NCBI RefSeq assembly: GCF_000330505.1
Contig: NW_004191885.1
Location: 1-23,372, forward strand
Direction: 5' to 3'
DNA: 23,372 nucleotides
DNA from: Entamoeba invadens IP1
Taxonomy: Eukaryota; Evosea; Mastigamoebida; Endamoebidae
Each line of letters begins with the position of its first letter. The first letter of the stretch is position 1. Positions 1 through 8,378 of the stretch are shown here, piece by piece. The notes beneath the pieces are model-generated. The model was not told where the DNA came from. It saw only the letters and a list, made by a program, of their open reading frames with translations, and made no database searches. Both the position numbers and the translations under genes were made by a program.

Positions 1-1011
1 TTTTCTTCGTGTTTTTAAAACTATTTAATGAGTTATAATTTTACAATGATTTTACTTTTTAAACAAATAATCATTTAAAAAATAAATAATATAGAAAACA
101 AACATTATAGAACAACAGGTAATTTTTGTTATAAATTATTAGTTTAAACAGGGTCTATCACTTGGCAAAAGTGTTTTTTTTTTGTTATTTGCCACGTCAC
201 CAAAGTGGTATTGAATTTATGTTCACTTAGTTTTTTAGATCTAGCGGCGAACATTAAGCCGACTTTTGTGAAAAAAAACTTTGAAATAAATAGTCTTTTG
301 AGTTAATAATCGTCTAAATTATGGGAAAACAAGCCAATACAAATGTTTAAATATCGGTTTATAAAAAATAAACCATGTGATTGCGTTAATAAACACAAAA
401 ATCATGACAAACACAGAACTATTTTACACATCAAACCAATAATTACTGATAACATTTTTATAACATAAATATCAATTAAATAACAATTTATTAATTAATT
501 ATATTTTTATTATTGGTATGTTCTATTATAAACCTTGTCACTTTTAAATAGAATTATTAAACTAATAACTAATAATTAAAACAGCTTAAAAACAACTATT
601 AATAACCAAAAAAAAAGTTTTATGTTAATTTAATATTTTACGTTAAAATTTTAAATATTTATTAAAAAAACTATATAAACTGTTTTTCAAAACTCTATAC
701 TGGGATGCCCCAATTTTTTAAACAAATAATTACTAAATAAAATTTTCTTTGCTTAACCCTCATTTTTTGTTCAAAATATTTACTCTAAAAAAACAAAATA
801 ATGAACCTGAATTTTTTCTTAATTTTACTTGACAAATAAATCTTGCACCAAAAATTTACTTGAAAAATATAAAAAAACAAACTTGTAATTAAATTTTTGA
901 TTACCATAACACAAATTTTGCCAAAAACGTAAACACGACTTTATAATTCAATGTCTACTTTTACAGAATTACCAAGTTGTGTTTCATATAAAATTAAAAA
1001 TTATGAACGAG
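1..1011. other. AT-rich intergenic DNA, no gene seen
   Basis: No reading frame with recognisable protein character is visible on either strand. The sequence is dominated by runs of A and T and short palindromes. The only structured signal is the resemblance of its first ~150 bases to 5935-6075, listed separately. I see no tRNA, rRNA or clear promoter. Confidence 0.6.
9..150 (+). repeat. diverged repeat, copy A (pairs with 5935-6075)
   Basis: A GTGTTTTT-AAACTAT block near position 9 and a CAACAGGTAA-TTTTTGTTATAAATTATTAGTT block near 113 both recur at 5935 onward. The spacing between the blocks is nearly the same in both places (about 105 and 103 bases). Collinear blocks with conserved spacing argue for a duplicated segment rather than chance AT similarity. 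The first copy may continue beyond the left edge of the window. Confidence 0.45.
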
Positions 1012-1054
1012 TATAGGTAGGCCACAGAGCCGTTACCGGCGACAGAGGGGTTAC
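1012..1054 (+). repeat. left terminal inverted repeat
   Basis: This is the left 43-bp arm, beginning TATAGGTAGGCCACAGAGCC. It is exactly complementary to 2987-3029, with no mismatch in 43 positions. Confidence 0.9.
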
Positions 1055-1598
1055 AGAACAAATTGGAAGATTTCTATAGTTATTGATAAATTTTTGAAAC
1101 GTTTTTACCAAAATGAAAATATGCCAAGATTAAAAAAGTGTGTTCTAAAAATAAAAAATATCTTTTTTATTTTTGGTTTATAATTAAAATAAATATAAAA
1201 TTAAAAACAACGAAAAAAAATCAAATTATAAGCAATAGATGGGTTTGTTGTAATGTAATATAAGAAATAAAAGTGGGCTTAATAAAGCCGTGTTGAGATC
1301 GATTGAGCTGTGTTGACTTTTGATCTTTTTTGTTTTTCATAGTTTAAATTGTAGTTTGAGGGTTTTTCATATTAACTATTATTTTATTATTTTATTTTAA
1401 AAATAATACCATATCTTAATTGTTTTATTTGAAATATTTTGACAAAAATAGTTAAAATTTGATTTCAAAAAATATTTTTTTATTAATTACAATTAATTTC
1501 TTTGTTTTTATTTAGAAAATATTAATGATGAGTTACAAACTTTCTCTTTTCTTATCACTTTGATATGAAAGCATTTAGAGCATTCCTTTCGTCGAGTT

Positions 1599-1916
1599 TC
1601 AAGAGAGGAATGTTATTTTGTTTTTAAAGTACTGAATATTTCTCAATTGTGATCCCGCGATTCTCTCTCCTCCCATGAACACATTAAAATCTTCAATCCA
1701 CCCTTTCCGGGCAAGTGGGAGATCATAGAATTCAGACAGCATGATCTCCACTTGTTTTCTCACAAATTGTTGTTGATTTACTTCTTCTTCCAAGGCTTTG
1801 AATCTTGCGAAAATTTTGGGCTAGTTCTCGAGCCTCCCTTTGAGTCGGTTGGCATTGCAAATAACCGCCGTTTTGAACTCTGGTGGTTTTCGTTGGGTTT
1901 GATACTTGGGTTTCAT
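1599..1916 (-). pseudogene. broken coding fragment inside the TIR element, function unknown
   Basis: From an ATG at 1914-1916 (minus strand) one frame runs to a stop at 1599-1601 with a single in-frame TAG at 1821-1823. Before the TAG it reads MKPKYQTQRKPPEFK... and ...NANRLKGRLEN. After it comes a protein-like stretch with ALEEEVNQQQFVRKQVEIML and then EFYDLPLARKGWIEDF. The charged, heptad-like EEEVNQQQFVRKQVEIM segment could form a short coiled coil. The sequence is much more protein-like and GC-richer than its flanks. I do not recognise the family. A TGA lies just upstream of the ATG in the same frame, so the fragment may lack its true amino end. It could be a host gene piece captured by the transposon, or a remnant of the element's own protein. 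Confidence 0.5.
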
Positions 1917-2986
1917 GAATGGATTTCGAATGAAAGTTTTTCACCTTCGAGTTAAAAATTAATTAGAAAAAAATCTTTGTTAATTGAAGGCATTTTAATT
2001 TTTATTTTCCGATAAATTTTTTAAGACATTTTAAATTATTGTTTTTACTATTATTTATTAAAAATGTCATCCAAATATTTCCAAACCACTACAATTCTTT
2101 TTAAAGACCAAAAACATTTTGTATACATTTTAATGAAATAATCAATGTTGTTATAAAATCTCTTAGAAGTCTATCGACAACAAAAAGATGATATTTTAAA
2201 AACTCTTTTATTTCATTCCATCACGCTTTCTAAAACAAACATCTTCAAGGACACCCTTGGTGTACACCCCGCTGTCAACACATATAAAAGCACATAAACG
2301 ACTTTGATTGACTATAATTTATAACAGACGTTTTCAAACCTGTCCAATTTGTTTTTTCAAAAATACACACGAACTTTTTATCAAAATCTGGATTATCCCA
2401 CGCACACACAATAATAAGTTATATACTTCTCTCGAAGATAATTTTTTCGCTTGCCGACATGTATCGGAAATAATGCTTATTTATTTGATGGTATTGTTTT
2501 TTGAGGCTTGAGAACCATTCAAATATGATCAATCGAAAGTTGATTTCTTGTGTCATTTTTTACTCATTACGATTAATTTCCCGTTAATTTAGGTATTAAA
2601 ATTTAGTTTATTTTTATTATTTTTGAAAACCATTCATTGTTGGTGAAAAAATATTCTGTTTTGCCAACTGTATCTGATTGTTTTTTGTTTTTTAAAAAAC
2701 ACAATTGGACAAAAATTGTATATTAACTATTGTTTTTAGAAAAAAATGATTATTAAAAATTAATTAAATAAAGCTTTTGTTCAACTATTAAAAAACAAAA
2801 CTTTTACCAATTTAGGTTATGATTTAAAAAAAGCTCTTTCTTTTTTTCTTTGTCAACAAAAACCAGCTAGGACAAAAAAAATCCTTTATCCACCACTTTT
2901 CAAGAAAAAACCCAAATAATGAAAGGAAAAAATGCGAAAATCTTTTTTTCATTACAAAAGAAGAAAAGAAGCAATTTTTTTCTTCG

Positions 2987-3029
2987 GTAACCCCTCTGTC
3001 GCCGGTAACGGCTCTGTGGCCTACCTATA
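2987..3029 (-). repeat. right terminal inverted repeat
   Basis: This is the right 43-bp arm, the exact reverse complement of 1012-1054. It ends GGCCTACCTATA, followed by AAAC. Confidence 0.9.
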
Positions 3030-4625
3030 AAACAACATTTAAAAATCGTTTAAGACTTTACAATTGAAAAGTTTTATTTTATTATTTTTTAACTATTTAT
3101 TTTATTTAATACTGTAGTGATAAGCGAACGTGTTTAAATGTTTGTGTTATGTTATCGATGGCCATTTTTTAATTATTGAAATAAATAAAAACTTATTATT
3201 AGTTAAAATGTTGCATTATTTGATGTTGTGGTGTCCTTCATCACATCATTTGTTTATTCTTATATTATCGTTTATCTTATGTTTGTTAGAAATATGTGGT
3301 TTTACTCACGTTCGGTTACGAAATGAACCACTAACCAAAAAACGAACCTGGAAAATTGGGAAATATTTACCCATTATTTGGGTGATTTCCCGATTTTTTG
3401 TTCGATAATTGAAACTGTATTGGTTTTTAAGGGTTTAAACCTGTGTACCGTTGTTGGTCCAACAAACAGGAAAATAAAAAATAATACAAATAAAAAACAG
3501 TAAATAATGGGAAATTAGGACAAAGGGTTTATATAAATTTTGGAAACGGTACAGATTTTTGAAATACAGTTTATAATAATAATATCACCTCAAAGGTAAA
3601 ATATGTATGTGAATTATAAAAAAATCATATAACATATAATATCAATACAATAAATTAAAACTATACAAATCTAAACAATGTATTAATAATAAATTAAATC
3701 GTTTACATGATCTATATTAATAATTATAAACTTATAGTTTAAATAATTATATATTTATTATTATTGTGTAATGAACATTTAAATATTAGGATGGCTATGT
3801 CTACAAAATTGAGTATTTTATTCAAAAACATTTATAAATCAAAAGCAGTAAAAGGACAAAATAATTATTTAGTTTCAATCATAATAATTAACTGAAACTA
3901 TATATTAAAATATTAATGAATATAGTTAAAAGACAAACATATTGAATTATTGTTTATTTATTCAAAAATGATTGTTAATAAATACATCATTTATCAAGAT
4001 CGATAACATTATAACAACACAAATACAAATACCAAAAGAATAACAATTTTAAAAACAGATTTTCTAAAACATTGACATATTTTTAAAATACCATTTTATT
4101 TTAAAAATAGAATTTATATTAAAGACCTTTAAAAACAACCTTAACAAATCACAACACATTAAAACCATCCAACTATAACAAATAAATCAAAATAGGTTCA
4201 ATATTAACAATAATAATTGTCAAAACGTGATACACTACTTTACACAAATTATAACGAAATCAACTTTGCTATTAAACAAAACAAAATAAACAATCATGTT
4301 TTTTCGCCAAAAAGTATAAACTTTTATGAGTAAAATTATTTCATTTTTTTATGTTCATTTTTGTAATCATTTGAACTGTTTTGGTTTTTTTGATTACAAC
4401 AAACCAATTTGACCAAAAAATACACCATGTCTTCTTAATAACGTATTGGGCTGATAACAGTCATTGTCTCCATCATATTTTCAACAAGTTTTATTGAAAT
4501 GCACTTTTGGGCAATCATTTTGGCTGGCGGGAAAAACCGCTTCACTACAATTTAATGATAAAATTACACACAATTATAACCAAAAAATCAATTTGCCTTA
4601 AATATTTGAATTTTGGGGAAAAAAG
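3030..4625. other. AT-rich intergenic DNA, no gene seen
   Basis: A 92-codon open frame lies at 3130-3408 (plus), but its translation is rich in I, L, F and K from AT-rich codons and resembles nothing I know, so I do not call it a gene. Structured parts are an imperfect hairpin near 3357-3393 (GGGAAAT ... ATTTCCC) and the foldback at 3412-3572. The rest is featureless to my eye. Confidence 0.55.
3412..3572. repeat. 161-bp imperfect foldback, possible small MITE
   Basis: The ends are exact inverted copies of AAACTGTATT (3412-3421 and 3563-3572). Further in, CTGTGTACCGTT (3441-3452) pairs with AACGGTACAG (near 3545-3554) apart from a two-base insertion. Inside lies a smaller hairpin at 3440-3470 with 7-bp arms (TTGTTGG T CCAACAA). 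I see no convincing target duplication, so it could be a decayed miniature element or simply a structured region. Confidence 0.35.
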
Positions 4626-4647
4626 GGGACCTACATTGACCACCACC
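4626..4647 (+). repeat. left TIR of the 431-bp MITE
   Basis: The 22-bp arm begins GGGACCTACATTGACC and is exactly complementary to 5035-5056. Confidence 0.85.
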
Positions 4648-4837
4648 ACCTCTGAAAATAGATTTATTTTTTCTATTTCGAATTATATTCAAATTAAAAT
4701 TATAGTAAATAGGAAACTGGGATAATATTAGGTCTGGTTCCCGAATTCAATAAATACCGTAAATTCACCTCAAGTCAGTGGAAACCGAGTGAGACGGAGC
4801 ATTGAAAAGAAGGCTCATAAAGACGCAATCAAACAGT

Positions 4838-4976
4838 CTGTTTGTGCACCGTTTCACCCACTTTCCAAGTCCTCCCTTGGCGCGGATCCCCCTGACCCCC
4901 CTCAAGCGGGGGGAACCACATCCGCGTCCACACAGTATGGACAAGGAAAGTGGGTGACATGGGGACGCACAAACAG
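4838..4976. repeat. GC-rich imperfect long hairpin
   Basis: CTGTTTGTGCACCGTTTCAC at 4838 onward, followed by CCACTTTCC, is mirrored at 4945-4976 by GGAAAGTGGGTGAC ... GCACAAACAG. Pairing resumes further in: GCGGATCC on the left against ACATCCGCG on the right, and CCCCC against GGGGGG near the loop. The stem is about 50-60 nt per arm with bulges. It is by far the most GC-rich stretch in this part of the window. It may be a transcribed structured RNA or a foldback core of the host MITE; no tRNA-like box promoter is evident. Confidence 0.6.
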
Positions 4977-5034
4977 AGGCTGAAAAATGGACTTCTTCCA
5001 AAAAACACTCACGGCAAATATTTTTTATGGTAAA

Positions 5035-5056
5035 GGTGGTGGTCAATGTAGGTCCC
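5035..5056 (-). repeat. right TIR of the 431-bp MITE
   Basis: The 22-bp arm ends CAATGTAGGTCCC and is exactly complementary to 4626-4647. It is followed by GGAAAAAG, matching the left flank. Confidence 0.85.
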
Positions 5057-6142
5057 GGAAAAAGCAAAAAACACGAGAAATTATAACAGACATGCGCAGC
5101 GCCCTTTTACCGCTTCTAATAATTTACATAAAATTATCCGTCTTACATTGTTTTTATTGACCAATATTAAAAAATTGCTTCGTTTATTTTATAAAAAAGT
5201 TTCAAAAAAGCAAGTACAACGAAATAACGAGTCATTTATCGCTTGCTTGACACGTACTTAAAAAAGCTGGGAATGGATGCACTCACGTTCAGTTGGTGAG
5301 TAAGTCCAAAGTGAGTTTTTTCAGTTTGGCAGTAAAATGCAATTTTGAGTGAATGAGGAATCCAACAAGAGGGGGTGTGAAATAAAGGTGCAGTCGGTCT
5401 TTGCTGAGAGACATTGAAAAGTGGTTTATTAAAAAACATGTGCTTGCCCGTTTATTAATTATGTTGCTCGAGAGGTAATCGATTTGTCTGTTGAGTATTT
5501 GTTTAATGGACGATTAAAAAATGAGAAAAAAATAGTAAGGAGTGAAAGGGGGTGTGAAAAAAAGTACACTTGCGGGTTAGTGTTTTTGATTTTTTTATTT
5601 CTGCAAAAAAAATGAAAAAATATTTGAAAAAAGTTCATTTTATTTTGGTTATTTTGGCTTCAAAGAACAATTTCGAAGTTAATTTTTCTTGCTCCTCCTT
5701 TTATCAATCGGCAAATTTAGCCTTTACTTTACATAAAAAATAATTCACAAATTTCAATAACAAACATCGGCATCTTGAAAAAGTCAGAGAGACTCTTGTA
5801 AACCTTGTTTTTTGAACCAAATCAAGGAAAAGGAAAAAAAACTATACAAAAAACTATAATCATATTATCATTTAACCATTAAATTATCAAAAGCGGTTTT
5901 TTACTACCCCTTTATACTTTTTATTTTGTCTACCGTGTTTTTTAAACTATATAACGATTTATATTTTTATTATTAATTTACTATCAAAAATATAATTATT
6001 TCCAAAAATACATTTCATCATGGACAAACGCAAAACAACAAGTACTTTTGTTATAAATTAATAGTTAAAAAACTAATTAAAATTTAAATTGTTTTTTTTG
6101 AGTCACTTCGAATAACTTTGCAAAAATAAGTGAATCACATAA
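5057..6142. other. intergenic DNA with two direct repeats and a duplicated block
   Basis: No gene is recognised. The stretch 5236-5439 is less AT-rich than its surroundings and open on the minus strand, but the translation is not protein-like to me. GGGGGTGTGAAA occurs at 5371-5382 and 5548-5559 in the same orientation, 177 bp apart. Bases 5935-6075 resemble the first ~150 bases of the window. The segment ends at the carboxyl end of the HSP70 relic. Confidence 0.5.
5935..6075 (+). repeat. diverged repeat, copy B (pairs with 9-150)
   Basis: It shares GTGTTTTTTAAACTAT at its start and CAACAAGTACTTTTGTTATA near its end with copy A, at almost identical spacing. It lies directly downstream of the HSP70 relic (which reads right to left), so copy A could mark the downstream flank of a related locus just outside the window. 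Confidence 0.45.
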
Positions 6143-7484
6143 GTCGACCTCTTCTATCTTTGATCCCTTTGTGTCGCTCTTCTTTGCGTACTGGTGTTGT
6201 GCACCGGGAATGTTACCAGCTGCTGCATTCTGTTGATACATTTTAGTGAAGATTGGCTTGATCTTATCCTCAGCTTCTTCTGTTTCTGTGTGTGTTCATC
6301 CTTTGATGCCGATTGGTTCTTGTCGAGCCAGTCGAGTGTCTCCTTGATGGTTGCTTCAATTGCTGCCTTGTCGTATGGTGAGAGCTTTGCTGCAATTTGC
6401 TTGTTGAGTGTGTTTTTCATCGAGTAGCAGAAGTTTTCAAGTCCATTCTTCGCCTCGACAAGCTCCTTCATCTTGTCGTCCTCCGCCTTGAACTTCTCTG
6501 CGTCTGCAACCACCTTGTCGTATGTACTTTTGAAAGTTTTCCATTGTCGTTAGTGATTGTGATCTTGTTCTTCTTTCCCGTTGTCTTGTCTTCAGTTGAG
6601 ACATTCAGAATCCCATTTGTATCAATGTCAAATGTGACTTCAACTATGGGACTCCATGTGCTCTTGTGATTGATGTGTAGAAGTTGATTCCTTCATACAA
6701 CTGGTCGACTTCAATGTTTGCTGTTGCTGCCAATGACAGTGTTCGCTTTGCCCTTTCACATGATGTTCTGAGTCTTCTGACTGCTCGTGCATTGACTGAA
6801 ATGTCTTTCTTGTACTTTCTCTTGAACTCGGCAATGAAGTGGTTGACCATTCTGTTATCAAAGTCTTCACCACCAAGGTGTGTGTTGCCGTTTGTTGCCT
6901 TCACTTCAAAGACGCCATCGTCAATAGCAAGAAGTGAGACATCAAATGTTCCACCACCAAGATCAAAGATCAAGACGTTCTTTTCTCTCTCCGTCTTCTT
7001 GTCAAGTCCATATGCTATTGCTGCTGCTGTTGGCTCATTGATGATTCTGAGCACATTGATGCCTGCAATTGTGCCTGCTTCCTTTGTTGCCTGTCGCTGT
7101 GAATCGTTAAAATAGGCTGGACATGTGATGACTGCGTTGTTGACTTTCCCACCAACAAACGCTTCTGCTGTCTCCTTCATCTTCGTCAGCACCATCGAAC
7201 TGATCTCCTCTGGTGTGAACTTCTTAGTCTCTCCCTTTTACTCCACCTGAATCAACGGCTTGTCATTGCCATCGTTGACGACAGTGAATGACTAGTGCTT
7301 CATATCTTCTTGAATTGCTGGATCACTGAATCCTCTTCCAATCAGTCTCTTTGCATCAAAGACTCTATTCTTCATAATCATAGCAATATAGTTCTTTGCT
7401 GCATCGCCAATCAGCCTCTCACTGTCTGTGAAGGCAACAGAACAACACATGATGACTTGTTCTGTTGCCCTGATCATTTGCAAT
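6143..7484 (-). pseudogene. HSP70: cytosolic HSP70 pseudogene with internal deletion
   Basis: Recognisable blocks in order are EIANDQGNR (7464-7484), [121 protein letters not shown] and [15 protein letters not shown], i.e. most of the ATPase domain. After YTSITRA (near 6660) it jumps straight to GVP and [16 protein letters not shown], missing about 170 codons of late ATPase and substrate-binding domain. The lid follows and ends GSKIEEVD at 6143, the cytosolic HSP70 tail. The first ~30 residues (IDLGTTYSCVGV region) are absent. Disabling changes include TAG at 7292-7294 (expected W), TAA at 7238-7240 (expected Y), and frameshifts near 7455, 6646, 6535 and 6275. No stop follows EEVD, so the original stop codon has changed. 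It cannot encode a chaperone. Confidence 0.93.
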
Positions 7485-7876
7485 TTCCTAAAAATGCATT
7501 TCGCAAGCCTTTTAATTTTAAAGTCTTTATCACTTCAATAATCACAAATGCATCATTCAATGTTATTAAACACTCCGCATTTGTTTTACCGTCTTCACCT
7601 TTAACACCAACAATCACTACTAAATGAGTTGCGTGGATGAATCTAACAAGAGGTGATGGTATACTATTACAACAGTACATAAAAACTGTCTAACAAATTT
7701 TGACGGACAATTTCTTCCCAAATTTCTTCTCCACCTACATCGAGAACTTGAATATAGCAGCCGCAAACTTCTTCTCTGTTCGGTTATTGATCATAGATCT
7801 TAGTTGAGACTATCAGTAACAAGTTTTCTCCGGTTTCAAACGACTTGACATATATCTCTTTAAAATGGTTACTCAT
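7474..7876 (-). pseudogene. unidentified coding-like relic fused upstream of the HSP70 relic
   Basis: From an ATG at 7874-7876 the minus strand reads MSNHFKEIYVKSFETGENLL and on through LIVSTKIYDQ to a TAA. The same frame then continues open with VGGEEIWEEIVRQNLLDSF. A second frame, 7680 to 7474, contains HATHLVVIVGVKGEDGKTNA followed by [19 protein letters not shown]. The residue make-up is balanced and protein-like, unlike random AT-rich translation, and the pieces fit one frameshifted gene. I cannot assign a family. Its last codons run straight into the first HSP70 block (EIANDQGN) where the HSP70 amino end should be, so a rearrangement appears to have joined two different genes. It could also be several unrelated scraps. 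Confidence 0.4.
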
Positions 7877-8378
7877 GACAAGACTATTTTCTCAAAAAGT
7901 AAACCTGCTTGATTTGAAAAACTTGTTTGTTTTTTAATTATAGTTTTCATTATACAATTAAATTTATTATAAATTATATCTTGAAAATTAAATTATAATT
8001 ATTTAATATATTTAATAATTAACAATAGTTATTGTATAATTAAATACCCATAATATTAAATTTGTTTGTATTTATTGATTTATAGTTTGATTTTATTTAA
8101 ATTATATTAAAAGGTGAGGTTTAATAGAAGGATGTCGGTTGATTCCTTAATCATTCCAATAGCCCTCCTTCCTGCCCGTTCACGGTGATGGGTGGGTCGT
8201 TTTATAGTTTTATTTGATATTGTTGAAAATGAATTTTATTATAGTAAACCCCTTCCCGAAATATTACGGTTTTTAAGACTGTTTTATCATTAAAAAAACA
8301 ACCCGAAATTTTTGAGCTTTTTTGACTGTTTTATATATAAAAATATTCATTTAAACAAATCGAATTAAAAATTGGTAA
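7877..8378. other. intergenic DNA between HSP70 and hAT relics
   Basis: This is mostly AT-rich. A less AT-rich island at about 8110-8210 (around CCCTCCTTCCTGCCCGTTCA) has no convincing frame. GACTGTTTTAT occurs twice about 50 bases apart (near 8277 and 8323). I looked here for the right end of the neighbouring hAT copy and could not find a terminal repeat. Confidence 0.5.

Larger units (their letters stand above)
1012..3029. mobile_element. ~2-kb DNA transposon with 43-bp perfect TIRs
   Basis: Bases 1012-1054 are an exact reverse complement of 2987-3029, and weaker complementarity continues inward for about a dozen bases (TTACAGAACAAA against TTACCGAAGAAA). The ends are strikingly GC-rich in AT-rich surroundings. 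The outermost bases read TATAGGTAGGCC. Because TATA is its own complement, the target duplication cannot be fixed; a TA duplication with TIRs starting TAGGTAGGCC is one reading and TATA is another. No transposase is seen inside, so the element is probably non-autonomous. It carries a broken coding fragment at 1599-1916 on the minus strand. The superfamily is not established; a TA target would suit the Tc1/mariner/pogo group. Perfect long TIRs suggest fairly recent movement. Confidence 0.8.
4626..5056. mobile_element. 431-bp Mutator-like miniature element (MITE)
   Basis: Bases 4626-4647 and 5035-5056 are 22-bp perfect inverted repeats starting GGGACCTACATTG. Immediately outside, the left flank ends GGAAAAAAG and the right flank begins GGAAAAAG, an 8-9-bp duplication differing by one A in a homopolymer run. 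A duplication of that size with ends beginning GGG fits Mutator-like elements, which are known in Entamoeba; hAT (8 bp) is an alternative. Nothing inside resembles a transposase; open frames on both strands here reflect a GC-richer hairpin core at 4838-4976. It is best read as a non-autonomous element mobilised in trans. Confidence 0.7.

Noticed and set aside
3130..3408. 92-codon open frame on the plus strand
   Set aside because: It is rich in I, L, F and K from AT-rich codons, has no motif, and begins in intergenic DNA with no promoter-like context; most likely chance.
4733..4745. GGTTCCCGAATTC inside the MITE, resembling the hAT TIR 10-mer
   Set aside because: Only nine bases match, it occurs once, and no other part of the hAT TIR is nearby; chance is sufficient.
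4765..5067. Overlapping open frames on both strands
   Set aside because: They follow the GC-rich hairpin core of the 431-bp MITE, where stop codons are scarce in every frame; the translations show no protein family.
5236..5439. 67-codon minus-strand frame
   Set aside because: It is open because the stretch is less AT-rich, but the sequence has no recognisable domain and no conserved context.
6194..7115. Plus-strand frames opposite the HSP70 relic
   Set aside because: They are antisense shadows of HSP70 coding sequence, which is unambiguous on the minus strand.
7862..7873. AAAATGGTTACT shared with 23175 and 23192
   Set aside because: The two distal copies are a local tandem repeat and the third match is a lone 12-mer with no shared flanks.
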